Part shown: piece by piece, positions 20,245-28,358 of the stretch
Numbering within the stretch: the stretch's first letter is position 1
How the letters are laid out: the number at the start of each line of letters is the position of its first letter
Assembly (NCBI GenBank): GCA_963753905.1
Contig: CAVWDZ010000001.1
Coordinates: 1,178,001 to 1,242,000 of the forward strand
Length of the DNA stretch: 64,000 bases
From: Bog-756 sp963753905
GTDB taxonomy: Bacteria > Actinomycetota > Acidimicrobiia > Acidimicrobiales > RAAP-2
Direction of reading: 5' to 3'
Made by a program: the position numbers and the translations under genes
Notes under the pieces: generated by a model
Databases searched by the model: none
Told to the model about the DNA's origin: nothing
Seen by the model: the letters and a program-made list of their open reading frames with translations, nothing else

Positions 20245-21639
20245 TCAGCAGGGGCGCGGGTCGTAGGCGGGGATCGCCGGAGACGATGCCGGCGCAGGAG
20301 CCGGCTGGGCCGTCGGGGACGGCGCCGCCGCCGTGGTGGGCGGAGTGGTGGGTGCGGTGAGCGCGAGCGGGTTGCCGTACTCGTCGATCGGCGGGGTCAG
20401 GATCGAACCGAACGGTCCACCGAGCCATTGGGTGATGGTGGTTGCCGCGGCCGCGGGCTCGACGACCTCGACCGAGCCGGCCGACGCAGAGGTGGCCCCG
20501 ACCGTCGGGAGCGTGAAGTTCTGCAGTTGGGAGCCCGAGAAGGCGTGGTACCGCTCCGCCAGCGAGAACAGGTCGGCGGCAGACAGACCGTTGTCCTTCG
20601 AGAAATCGTGGACGACCGAGCTGAGCAGCGCGTTGAGGCTCAGGGGGTTGTAGGTGCTCTTGGCCCTGTCGATGGCCGCCTCGATGATCAGGTTCTGGCG
20701 CTCGATCCGCCCGATGTCCGAGGTGGGGTCGGACCGCCAGGAGCCGTCCACCTCGTACTCGAAGTAGCGGGACCGGGAGAGGGAGAGTGCCTGGCTGCCG
20801 TTGAGGACCTGACACCCGGTCGTCGGGATGTCGAGACCGGAGTTGTTGTGGCAGGTACCGGTCGAGCAGTCCTGGTCCCGCACCGGGTAGGGGAAGTCCA
20901 TCGAGATCCCCCCGAGCGCGTTGACCGCGTCCTCGACGCCGAAGAAGTTGATGACGATGTAGTGGCTGATCGGGATCCCGAAGGTGTTCTCGATGGTCTG
21001 CACCAGCGCGTCGGGCCCGTTGCTGAAGGCGGCGTTGATCTTGTTCTGGGCCGAGAGCTGTGAGTTGGCGGGAAGGCCCGTGATGGTCACATAGGTGTCG
21101 CGGGGGATCGAGAGGGAGGATGCGGTCCCGTTGGCCGGGTCGACGTGGAGGATCTTGATGGTGTCGGAGCGCTGTCCGGCTGCGGCGGTCGGACTGCCGA
21201 ACTGCTGGGCCTCGGCCGCTGTCTCGCCGGACCGGCTGTCCGAGCCGATGAGCAGGAGGTTGTAGGGCTGCCCGTTGGCCGCGGCCACGCAGCTGGGGCA
21301 CGGGGCGGAGGCGACCTTGCCCCACTGGTACCGGAAGTAGCCGAACCCGAGACCGGTGACGACGAGGAGGGCGACGACCACGACGATGAGTGCTCGGAGC
21401 ACCCGTTCGGGACGGCTCCGGCGTCGGCGTTTGGCCCGCCGGCGCTCCCGGCGGCTCGGGACGGCAACCTGGCCACCCAGGATCGGGCCGGCGAACCGTG
21501 GGTCGGTTCCCCGCGTGCCGGAGCCGGCGGTGGTGCCGCGGGGTCGGCCGGTGGGACGACCGCGAGGGTCCCCCGAGGGTCGGGGCGGCGGCGGTGGCGG
21601 GGGGTCGGTGGGTGGCATGACGGGCGAACTGGGCGGCAC
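20245..21639 (-). CDS. LytR-CpsA-Psr (LCP) family cell-wall protein
   Basis: 464 aa membrane-anchored enzyme that transfers glycopolymers from lipid carrier to peptidoglycan in this family. A Pro-rich cytoplasmic N-terminus and a basic cluster precede one transmembrane helix at about 83-103. The extracellular LCP domain begins at YNLLLIGSDSR and includes RSDTIKILHVDP, LSIPRDTYV, INAAFSNGPDALVQTIEN, YIVINFFGVEDAVNALGG and SRSRYFEYEVDG (pyrophosphate/lipid-binding arginines). The tail after about 400 is Ala/Pro/Thr-rich. ATG at 21639 or 21618 could be the start. It is convergent with menD. Confidence 0.92.
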   Translation of the reverse strand: MPPSSPVMPPTDPPPPPPPRPSGDPRGRPTGRPRGTTAGSGTRGTDPRFAGPILGGQVAVPSRRERRRAKRRRRSRPERVLRALIVVVVALLVVTGLGFGYFRYQWGKVASAPCPSCVAAANGQPYNLLLIGSDSRSGETAAEAQQFGSPTAAAGQRSDTIKILHVDPANGTASSLSIPRDTYVTITGLPANSQLSAQNKINAAFSNGPDALVQTIENTFGIPISHYIVINFFGVEDAVNALGGISMDFPYPVRDQDCSTGTCHNNSGLDIPTTGCQVLNGSQALSLSRSRYFEYEVDGSWRSDPTSDIGRIERQNLIIEAAIDRAKSTYNPLSLNALLSSVVHDFSKDNGLSAADLFSLAERYHAFSGSQLQNFTLPTVGATSASAGSVEVVEPAAAATTITQWLGGPFGSILTPPIDEYGNPLALTAPTTPPTTAAAPSPTAQPAPAPASSPAIPAYDPRPC

Positions 21640-21751
21640 CGTGGGGCGGGGCCGGGGACCGGTGGTGGATCGCAGGGCGGCAGGTGCGGGTCCGGCTGGT
21701 CAAGTGTCCCACCCCCACCCGGTCGACTGGTGTCACCACCCGCCAGGCCGG

Positions 21752-23092
21752 TCAGGGGCGCGAGGGCATCCAGGAGCCGTGGAACCCGAAGGGCACCCGC
21801 GCCGGGAGGTGCACCGTGGCCACCGGAGGACCGGCGAAGGAGGTGGCGTCGAGGATCACGAGGTCGCTCGCGTCCCGGGTCGCGTCGTAGACGACGACGA
21901 GGACCCAGCCTTCGTCCTCGCCGGTGCCGTCGGATGCCCGCACGAAGACCGCCTCCGAAGCCGACCGGTTCGGGCCCGGTTCGTACCGTGTGGACTCGTC
22001 GCGTTGGAAGTCGTACTTGACCAGGCCTTCCCAGGATGGCTCCTCGGGACGGTCGCCGGCCCGCGTGCAGTAGCCGTACCGGTGCCGCCTGCCGGCCACC
22101 GCGTCATCGATCCTCGGGAACTCGACCGGGGTGTCGTCGAGGCGTGCCTCCGAGACCCGGGCGGCGATCGGGTCGACCGTCCACCGCCAGAGCGACGGGG
22201 AGGACCGGGAGATGACCTCGCCGGGCCCGGTGTCGAAGGCCGACTCGTAGCGGATGACGTCCATGACCACCGAGTCGCCGTCGTCGAAGGCGTTGAGCAC
22301 GTGGAAGACGAAGCTCGGATCGGTATCGATCCAGCGCAGGTCGCGTCCTCCTGCACGGGGCAGGATCCCGAGACGCGACCCGGTCTCGGCGGACCAGCGG
22401 AAGGGGACGGCGCGGCCGGACGTGGCCAGAGCGAGATCGAAGAAGACCGGCTGGTCGAGGAAGACCGCGCGGGTGGCGGTGAGGCCGAAGTCATGCATCA
22501 TCGAGGCACGGGGGATGTCGAGGTCCTCGGTTGTGATCAGCTGTCCGGCCGCGTCGACGACGTGGTAGCGGAGGAAGGGGGGGCCGAAGAGGTCGACCCC
22601 GAAGAAGACGAGGTCGCCGGTCTCGGGGTCCGCCTTGGGGTGGGCGCACATCGGCGACGCCAGCGTCCCGTCGAAGTCGTAGACCTGTGCGCGCTCGAGA
22701 TCGGCGGAGAGCCTGTGTGGGAATCCGGACTCCATGAGGGCGAGGGTGATGCCGCCGTGAGCGATCACGTGGGTGTTCGCCTGGCTGTCCACCGGTTCGG
22801 CGGGGCCGCGCGGGGCGGCGGTGCCCACTTTGGCCGCGAGGGCCCGGGTGCGCACCCACCGGTTGCGGTACCCGGTCGCCCTCCCGCCGGACAGCGAGAT
22901 CGAATGGACCATGCCGTCACCGGCGAACCAGTGGTAGTCGGCGGGATCGGCGGGCACCGACACCGGGTTGGGTCCGTTGCGGAGCAGCCGGCCCTCGAGA
23001 TCGGGGGGGAGGACGCCGGTCACCGGGAGTGGGCCGTCGGTGCGTTCGTCGAGCACCGGGGCGAAGTTGTCTTCGAGGTACGGGTTCGCCAT
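21752..23092 (-). CDS. Carotenoid cleavage oxygenase family protein
   Basis: 446 aa seven-blade propeller dioxygenase (RPE65/CCO family). The iron-ligand histidine segments are present: AHPKADPETG, SMMHDFGLT, FHVLNAFDDG and the C-terminal GFHGSW; substrate-side blocks include NGPNPVSVPADP and HWFAGDGMVHSI. Members cleave carotenoids, apocarotenoids or stilbenes; the substrate cannot be told. Start ATG 23092 has AGGA upstream. It is divergent from tyrS with overlapping -10 boxes at 23140-23149. Confidence 0.92.
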   Translation of the reverse strand: MANPYLEDNFAPVLDERTDGPLPVTGVLPPDLEGRLLRNGPNPVSVPADPADYHWFAGDGMVHSISLSGGRATGYRNRWVRTRALAAKVGTAAPRGPAEPVDSQANTHVIAHGGITLALMESGFPHRLSADLERAQVYDFDGTLASPMCAHPKADPETGDLVFFGVDLFGPPFLRYHVVDAAGQLITTEDLDIPRASMMHDFGLTATRAVFLDQPVFFDLALATSGRAVPFRWSAETGSRLGILPRAGGRDLRWIDTDPSFVFHVLNAFDDGDSVVMDVIRYESAFDTGPGEVISRSSPSLWRWTVDPIAARVSEARLDDTPVEFPRIDDAVAGRRHRYGYCTRAGDRPEEPSWEGLVKYDFQRDESTRYEPGPNRSASEAVFVRASDGTGEDEGWVLVVVYDATRDASDLVILDATSFAGPPVATVHLPARVPFGFHGSWMPSRP

Positions 23093-23139
23093 CGGGGTTC
23101 CTCGCGCTCGGCACCGGTGACCCGACCGGCCGGGGGGCG

Positions 23140-23149
23140 ATCGTAGCGT
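23140..23149. promoter_or_regulatory. Overlapping divergent -10 boxes of carotenoid oxygenase and tyrS
   Basis: TAGCGT on the plus strand (23144-23149) and TACGAT on the minus strand (23145-23140) share the central TA. Initiation 7 nt on would give leaders of about 29 nt for tyrS and about 42 nt for the oxygenase, consistent with each having a purine-rich ribosome site. Confidence 0.45.
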
Positions 23150-23184
23150 CCGATCCCGGGTTGGCGACGTGGCAGGCTGAGGCG

Positions 23185-24471
23185 ATGGCCGGTCTCCTCG
23201 AGGACCTCCGATTCCGGGGGTTGATCCACCAGATGACCGACCCCGCGTTGGGTGGGCGGCTCGATGCAGGCGGCCTGACCGTCTACAGCGGGTTCGACCC
23301 CACGGCGGACAGCCTCCACGTCGGGCACCTGCTCCAGGTCTGCACCCTCCGCCGCCTCCAGGAGGGCGGACACCGGCCGATCGCCCTCGCCGGCGGTGGA
23401 ACCGGGCTCATCGGGGACCCCGGAGGCAAGTCCGAGGAACGGGTCCTGCTCAGTGACGAGGCCCTGGCGGCCAACCTCGCCGGGATCCAGCGCCAGCTGG
23501 CGCGGTTCGTGGAGTTCGACCGGGACGCCCGAGGTCCCGCGGCGCTGCTCGTCGACAACGCCGACTGGCTGCGGTCCATGGACCTGTTCGCCTTCCTCCG
23601 CGACGTGGGCAAACACTTCACCGTGAACCAGATGGTGGCGAAGGAGTCGGTCCGGGCACGGCTCGAGCGCGCCGACCAGGGGATCTCGTTCACCGAGTTC
23701 AGCTACATGCTCCTCCAGGCCTACGACTTCCTCCACCTCTTCGACGCGTACGGATGCACCGTGCAGCTCGGCGGGAGCGACCAGTGGGGGAACATCACCC
23801 TGGGCATCGAGCTCGTTCGCAAGGTGCGCCAGGCAGAGGCGTTCGGTCTCACCACCCCGCTGGTGCTCAAGGCCGACGGCACCAAGTTCGGCAAGACCGA
23901 GTCCGGTTCGGTCTGGCTGGACCCGGACCGCACCAGCCCCTACCAGCTCTACCAGTTCTTCCTCCGGAGCGAGGACGCCATGGTCGGGACCTACCTCCGG
24001 TACTTCACCTTCCTCTCCCACGAGGAGATCCTGGCCCTCGACGCCTCGATCGCCGCACATCCCGAGCGGCGGGAGGGCCATCGCGAGCTCGCCCGACAGG
24101 TCTGCACGCTCGTCCACGGCGAGTCGGAGACCGCCCGGGCCGAGCAGGCGTCGGCGGCCCTCTTCGGAGAGGACGTGGCGGACCTCGACGAGCGCTCGCT
24201 CCTCGATGTCTTCGCCGACGCGCCCTCCAGCCAGCTGGCGCGGACCCGACTCGACGACGGGGGCGTGCTGTTGGTCGATCTACTGGCCGAGGCCGGCCTG
24301 GTCGCGTCCAAGAGCCAGGCCCGCACGGCGGTGGCCCAGGGGGGCGCCTACGTCAACAACCGTCGCGAGGACGATCTGACCCGCAGGGTGGTCCCCGCCG
24401 ATCTGGTGGCGGACCGGTACCTGGTGCTCCGCCGCGGCAAGAAGGACTATCACCTCGTCCGATTCGGATGA
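23185..24471 (+). CDS. tyrS: Tyrosyl-tRNA synthetase
   Basis: 428 aa class I synthetase. HVGH at 45-48 is the HIGH signature, and KFGKT at 234-238 is the TyrRS form of KMSKS. Tyrosine-binding blocks YSGFDPTADSLH and QLGGSDQWGNI are present, and a C-terminal S4 domain (about 360-428) binds tRNA. Start ATG 23185 gives the canonical N-terminus; the frame is open upstream through antisense sequence of the oxygenase gene. No T-box-like leader is possible in the short 5' region. Confidence 0.97.
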   Translation: MAGLLEDLRFRGLIHQMTDPALGGRLDAGGLTVYSGFDPTADSLHVGHLLQVCTLRRLQEGGHRPIALAGGGTGLIGDPGGKSEERVLLSDEALAANLAGIQRQLARFVEFDRDARGPAALLVDNADWLRSMDLFAFLRDVGKHFTVNQMVAKESVRARLERADQGISFTEFSYMLLQAYDFLHLFDAYGCTVQLGGSDQWGNITLGIELVRKVRQAEAFGLTTPLVLKADGTKFGKTESGSVWLDPDRTSPYQLYQFFLRSEDAMVGTYLRYFTFLSHEEILALDASIAAHPERREGHRELARQVCTLVHGESETARAEQASAALFGEDVADLDERSLLDVFADAPSSQLARTRLDDGGVLLVDLLAEAGLVASKSQARTAVAQGGAYVNNRREDDLTRRVVPADLVADRYLVLRRGKKDYHLVRFG

Positions 24472-24535
24472 GTCCACGACGGACCGGTGTGTGGGCGAAG
24501 GGGACCTCGTCGGTACCGGTCCTACACTGGCTCCC

Positions 24536-25009
24536 ATGAGCGCACCCGGCAGTCACGACTCCGGTGGGTCGGCGGTCCGTCTGACCACCGGGCTCCCCGA
24601 GACGGCGCTGCCGGAGGAGCCGGCCGCTGTCCGGGCGTCCCTCGAGGCGGCGTTGGCCCAACCGGCCGAGCGTCGTCGTCATGCGGTCTCCGACGTGGTG
24701 CGGTCCGAGCCCGGATCCATGGCGTCATGGGCGGCACTCGGCTCGCTCGCCCGTGACGACGTCGAGGCGTACGCCTGCTTCCGGGTCGGCTACCACCGGG
24801 GTCTCGACGCGCTCCGCAGGGCCGGGTGGAAGGGGTCGGGACTGGTCCGCTGGGCCCACCCGTCCAACCGGGGGTTCCTCACCTGTCTCGATGGTCTCCG
24901 GTCCGCAGCCGGGGCCATCGGTGAGCACGCCGAAGAGGAGCGCTGCGCCCAGTTCCTGCGACAGCTCGACCCCGACTGGAGCCAGGACTGGACCGGCTTC
25001 CCGGCCTGA
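24536..25009 (+). CDS. DUF3151 family protein
   Basis: 157 aa. The actinobacterial DUF3151 signature is clear: SWAALGSLARDDVEAYACFRVGYHRGLDALRR (two adjacent blocks), WAHPSNRGFL and IGEHAEEERC. Function unknown; soluble, helical. The ATG at 24536 is 7 nt behind TACACT (24523-24528), a leaderless signal. Its stop TGA overlaps the ATG of the following lipoprotein gene (TGATG). Confidence 0.85.
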   Translation: MSAPGSHDSGGSAVRLTTGLPETALPEEPAAVRASLEAALAQPAERRRHAVSDVVRSEPGSMASWAALGSLARDDVEAYACFRVGYHRGLDALRRAGWKGSGLVRWAHPSNRGFLTCLDGLRSAAGAIGEHAEEERCAQFLRQLDPDWSQDWTGFPA

Positions 25010-25560
25010 TGCGCGCCCACGGCCGGCACGTGCGCCGTGCTGTCCGGTGGACCTGTGCCCGGGGCGCGGTGCTCCTGGTGCTCGGTGCCCTCCTCCTCAC
25101 CGGCTGTGCCGGGCAGGAGCAGTCGGGCCCGCCGGGTGCCCGGGTCACCACCTGGGTTCAGGGTGCCGGTGGCGGTTCCGCGATCGGCACCGTCGAGGTG
25201 GACAGTCGCAACATCGACCAGGCCCTCGCCCACCACGACGCCCCTGCCTCCGTCCGGACCGTCTGCGCGTTGCTGACCAACGATGCCGAGACGGCCATCG
25301 GCAACCTGCCCACACCCGACACCCTCCTGACCGATGAGCTCAATACCGCATTCGAGGACGCCGCCGCAGCGGGGGACGACTGCTACTCGGGCGCCGGCGG
25401 AAACGTCCACCTGCTCCGGCGCTCCGCCTCGGAACGGGCCAAGCTCGGGCCGCTGCTGCTGACAGCGGTCGACCGGATCACCGAGGTGACCGGGCACACC
25501 CCGACGACCGCCACCACCGCGCCCCAGGCCGGCTCCGACGACCCCTTCTCCGGGACCTGA
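25009..25560 (+). CDS. Putative secreted lipoprotein
   Basis: 183 aa. A basic n-region and a hydrophobic core (20-31) lead to lipobox LLTGC with the acylated Cys at residue 33. The mature part has four further cysteines and helical content, and ends in a Thr/Ala/Pro-rich tail. No family recognised. Coupled to DUF3151 by TGATG. Predicted to be handled by the LspA encoded at 512. Confidence 0.8.
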   Translation: MRAHGRHVRRAVRWTCARGAVLLVLGALLLTGCAGQEQSGPPGARVTTWVQGAGGGSAIGTVEVDSRNIDQALAHHDAPASVRTVCALLTNDAETAIGNLPTPDTLLTDELNTAFEDAAAAGDDCYSGAGGNVHLLRRSASERAKLGPLLLTAVDRITEVTGHTPTTATTAPQAGSDDPFSGT

Positions 25561-25602
25561 TGGGCGGTCGTCCGTCGTTGTGCTGCAGGCTGCCCGACGG
25601 TC

Positions 25603-26202
25603 ATGGTCGGCACTGACCCGGTCGGGCCGATCCCGGCGGGTCGTGACCCGGCAGCGTACGACCGACTGCGGCGGCGCGTGCTGTGGGCGATGCCCACCGG
25701 CCTGTTCGTCGTGGGGAGTCGGAGTGGGGCACGGCGCAATCTGATGACCGCCAACTGGGTGATGCAGGTTGCGACCGCGCCCAAGTTGGTTGCGGTTGCC
25801 CTCGAGTCCGGCTCGGTCACGCGCGCGCTCGTGGAGGAGAGCGGGTTCTTCTCCGTCAACCTGATCGGCATCCGCGACCGGGCGCTCGTCCGGCGGTTCG
25901 TGAAGCCGGTGCGCGAGGTGGAGCTCGACGCCGAGGGGATCACCGTCTCGCTGCAGGGAGAAGCAGTGCACGAGGTGACCGGTGGCCTCCCCTGCCTGGC
26001 CGCCGCGCTGGCCTGGTTGGCCTGCGAGGTGCGCGACGTGCACCCCGCGGCCGGGGAGCGGGAGGCGAGCCACGTGCTCTTCGTGGGAGAGGTGGTCGAC
26101 GTGGGTGCCCCGGCGCCCGCACGCGGGCAGGAGGGTACGGAGCCCACGGAGACCATGGAGGCCCTCCGGATGGGGGACACCCGCATGAGCTACGGCGGGT
26201 GA
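25603..26202 (+). CDS. Flavin reductase-like FMN-binding protein
   Basis: 199 aa split-barrel flavin reductase domain (NADH:FMN oxidoreductase-like). Typical blocks are WAMPTGLFVVGSR, RNLMTANWVMQVATAPKLVAVALE (flavin phosphate contact), SGFFSVNLIG and CLAAALAWLACEVRD. Physiological partner unknown; such proteins often feed monooxygenases or act on their own. ATG at 25603 fits the family's start. Confidence 0.85.
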   Translation: MVGTDPVGPIPAGRDPAAYDRLRRRVLWAMPTGLFVVGSRSGARRNLMTANWVMQVATAPKLVAVALESGSVTRALVEESGFFSVNLIGIRDRALVRRFVKPVREVELDAEGITVSLQGEAVHEVTGGLPCLAAALAWLACEVRDVHPAAGEREASHVLFVGEVVDVGAPAPARGQEGTEPTETMEALRMGDTRMSYGG

Positions 26203-26221
26203 GGTCGTCTGTGGGCGCCGG

Positions 26222-26458
26222 TCAGGTCCCGGCCGCCCCGCCTCCCGGTCTGAGGTCGATCCGGAAGACGAGGATGCCTTCCTCGATCGACACGTCGGCG
26301 TCACCCAGCATGGCGAAGTCCATGAAGTCGAGCTGGGCCTGTTCCTTGAAGCGCTGCCGCTCGGGACCCTCCACCGGTGGGAGGCCCCTGGTGCGGACCG
26401 CCTCGGCCCGGGCCCGGAAGCGCTGGACCATGTCCGCGGGATCGAACGTGTCGGCCAC
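26222..26458 (-). CDS. Small hypothetical protein, 78 aa
   Basis: Short acidic/basic helical N-terminal half (MADTFDPADMVQRFRARAEA) and a beta-like C-terminal half (DVSIEEGILVFRIDLRP). No family assigned. The reading frame has the strong third-position GC of real genes here, and the GTG at 26458 sits 6 nt behind TACAGT (26470-26465), matching the leaderless pattern of other genes in the window. Confidence 0.65.
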   Translation of the reverse strand: MADTFDPADMVQRFRARAEAVRTRGLPPVEGPERQRFKEQAQLDFMDFAMLGDADVSIEEGILVFRIDLRPGGGAAGT

Positions 26459-26607
26459 GGAGCGACTGTAGCGGCCTGCCGCCGGACCGATCGCCGTGGT
26501 CGCGACCGGGCGGCCCCCGCACTACACTGGAGTGATTGTGAACGGCGGTGCCCGCCGCCGGAGGCGCGGGTATCGGGCCACCCAGGTGGGGCAAGGAGTT
26601 GTTTCCG

Positions 26608-26817
26608 TTGAAGAAGGGACGCCATCGCCGCTTCGAGGAAGCGCGAAGCCTGAAACGGTCGGTCGCCACGGCCAGCAGGAGCTGCCCCGAGTGCGGTGCC
26701 GAACCGGACGACGAGCACGCCTCGTGGTGCCTCGCCACAGAGGACGCCTACGACGACATCCTCGGCACCTCACCGCGGGACGCGTCGGCCGCTGAGGACG
26801 ACCCGTTGGCCGAGTAG
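26608..26817 (+). CDS. Small zinc-ribbon-like protein, 69 aa, TTG start
   Basis: Basic N-terminus (KKGRHRRFEEARSLKR) then CPECGAEPDDEHASWC, a candidate metal site, and an acidic tail. Start TTG 26608 is chosen because AAGGAG stands at 26593-26598, 9 nt upstream; no ATG or GTG in frame fits better. A TACACT -10 box at 26523-26528 predicts a leader of about 70 nt. Function unknown. Confidence 0.62.
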   Translation: MKKGRHRRFEEARSLKRSVATASRSCPECGAEPDDEHASWCLATEDAYDDILGTSPRDASAAEDDPLAE

Positions 26818-26840
26818 GCCCAGCGCCGTCCGGCGTACGC

Positions 26841-27590
26841 TCAGCGCCGCACGGTCGGGTGCGGCAGCAGGGTGACCTGCGCCCTCGCGCCGGTGCGGTC
26901 GTCGAGGTAGGCGGCGAGCCGCTTGTAGACCTTCGGCCCCGCCATCGTCTCGAGCTCGGTGCGCATGGTCTTGTAGACGGGCTCGTCTCCGGTGAAGGCC
27001 GCCGGGTCCTCGGTGCACCACCAGTGGAACTCCTCTCCGCCCTCTCCCCAGTGGCGCCGGTCCCACTGGCGGACCACCGACGTGACCCGGCCGTCCGGGG
27101 CCGTCTCGTCCTCGCGCCGGAGCGGGAGCTGCCAGCAGACCTCGGGCTTGAACTCGACGTGGCTGCGGCCCGCGGCCTGGGCGGCCAGATGCAGGGCGCA
27201 CCCTGGGCCGGCTGCGAAGCCGGGGCGGTTGAGGAAGATACAGGCCCCGTCGACGAGCCGGGTACCGAGGTCACCGTCGGCCAGCTTCTTGACGACACCG
27301 CGCTGTCCCTTGGCGTGGAACTGCCAGAGCTCGGCCGGCAGCTTCTTCGCAGCCTTCTCGACGGCGCGTGCATCCTTCTTCCCGGTGAAGTGGGCCCCGT
27401 ACGAGCAGCAGCCCTGGACCAGCTCGGGGGCCGGTCCGGTGAGCACCCCCTGGCACCCGCAGCCGAAGATGCACGTCCACCCGCTGACGAGGAAGGTGAC
27501 GTCGAAGAGCCAGGTCCGCTCCTCGTCGGGATCGTCGAAACTGACCCATTCGTGTGCGTCGGCGGGCACGTGCTTGTGGGGAGACGGCAC
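26841..27590 (-). CDS. Cysteine-rich conserved actinobacterial protein (DUF3109-like)
   Basis: 249 aa. Cysteines cluster in WTCIFGCGCQGVLTG, QGCCSYGAHFTG, ACIFLNRPGF, GCALHLAAQAAG and EVCWQLPLRRED, with HWWCTE later; this pattern suggests an Fe-S or zinc centre. I recognise the blocks from a conserved actinobacterial family, probably related to DUF3109; the exact name is uncertain. GTG start at 27590. Only 18 bp separate it from the divergent Fe-S biogenesis gene, which supports a link with Fe-S chemistry (inference). Confidence 0.78.
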   Translation of the reverse strand: MPSPHKHVPADAHEWVSFDDPDEERTWLFDVTFLVSGWTCIFGCGCQGVLTGPAPELVQGCCSYGAHFTGKKDARAVEKAAKKLPAELWQFHAKGQRGVVKKLADGDLGTRLVDGACIFLNRPGFAAGPGCALHLAAQAAGRSHVEFKPEVCWQLPLRREDETAPDGRVTSVVRQWDRRHWGEGGEEFHWWCTEDPAAFTGDEPVYKTMRTELETMAGPKVYKRLAAYLDDRTGARAQVTLLPHPTVRR

Positions 27591-27595
27591 GCCCT

Positions 27596-27603
27596 TATGA
27601 TGG
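27596..27603. promoter_or_regulatory. Compact divergent leaderless promoter pair
   Basis: In the 18-bp gap, TATGAT on the plus strand (27596-27601) lies 7 nt before the ATG at 27609, and CATCAT on the minus strand lies 6 nt before the GTG at 27590. The -10 elements overlap almost completely. Confidence 0.5.
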
Positions 27604-27608
27604 CAGGC

Positions 27609-28265
27609 ATGAGTGACGACCGTGACCAGGGTGTGCCGGTACTGACCATCACCCCCGAAGCCCGTGCGACCGTGCTCGAGGTGCTCGCCAACGAGAGCGA
27701 GTCGGACAACCTCGCGCTCTGGCTCGAGGTCAGCGGGGAGAACAACGGGGCGTACGCCTACGACATGTACTTCGAAGCCCTCGCGGACGCCGCGGACGGT
27801 GACACCGTCCAGCGCGGGGACGACCTGCCGGTGGTGGTGCCAGCGGCCAGCGTCGACCGGCTGCAGGGGGCAACGCTCGACTGCGTGACCGACGCCTCGG
27901 GCGAGAGCGGGCTGGTCATCGTCAACCCCAACACGCCGCCGGTCCCGACCTTCCAGAGCATGGCCTCGCTGCCCGAGATCGACCTCTCCGATCCGCTCGC
28001 CCAGCGCGTGCACTCGGTCCTCGAGGAGCAGGTCAATCCGAGCATCGCCGCACACGGGGGACGCGCCGATCTGGTGGCCGTCGACGACGCCTCCGTCTAC
28101 CTGCGGTTGAGCGGCGGCTGCCAGGGATGCGGCATGGCCAAGGCGACGCTGGCCCAGGGCATCGAGGTGATCCTCCGCGAGGCGATCCCCGAGATCGTCC
28201 ACATCGTCGACGTCACCGATCACGCCGACGGGACCAACCCCTACTACGAGCCCGCCCACAGCTGA
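27609..28265 (+). CDS. NfuA-like Fe-S cluster biogenesis/carrier protein
   Basis: 218 aa. The N-terminal half (about 10-100) resembles a degenerate A-type/HesB domain, and the C-terminal NifU domain begins VHSVLEEQVNPSIAAHGG and has the cluster motif CQGCGMAKATLAQGIE (CxxC) near residues 174-177. This is the NfuA architecture; it accepts and delivers [4Fe-4S] clusters. The HesB half lacks the three conserved cysteines, as in NfuA. Leaderless ATG start. Confidence 0.88.
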   Translation: MSDDRDQGVPVLTITPEARATVLEVLANESESDNLALWLEVSGENNGAYAYDMYFEALADAADGDTVQRGDDLPVVVPAASVDRLQGATLDCVTDASGESGLVIVNPNTPPVPTFQSMASLPEIDLSDPLAQRVHSVLEEQVNPSIAAHGGRADLVAVDDASVYLRLSGGCQGCGMAKATLAQGIEVILREAIPEIVHIVDVTDHADGTNPYYEPAHS

Positions 28266-28358
28266 GTCGCCGTCGGGCGCCGCCCCGGCGGGGTGGCGAT
28301 CACGGCAGCGGGCCGGCCATGCCCGTTTGCGGCCCGCTCGTCCGGTACCTTGCGGTGG

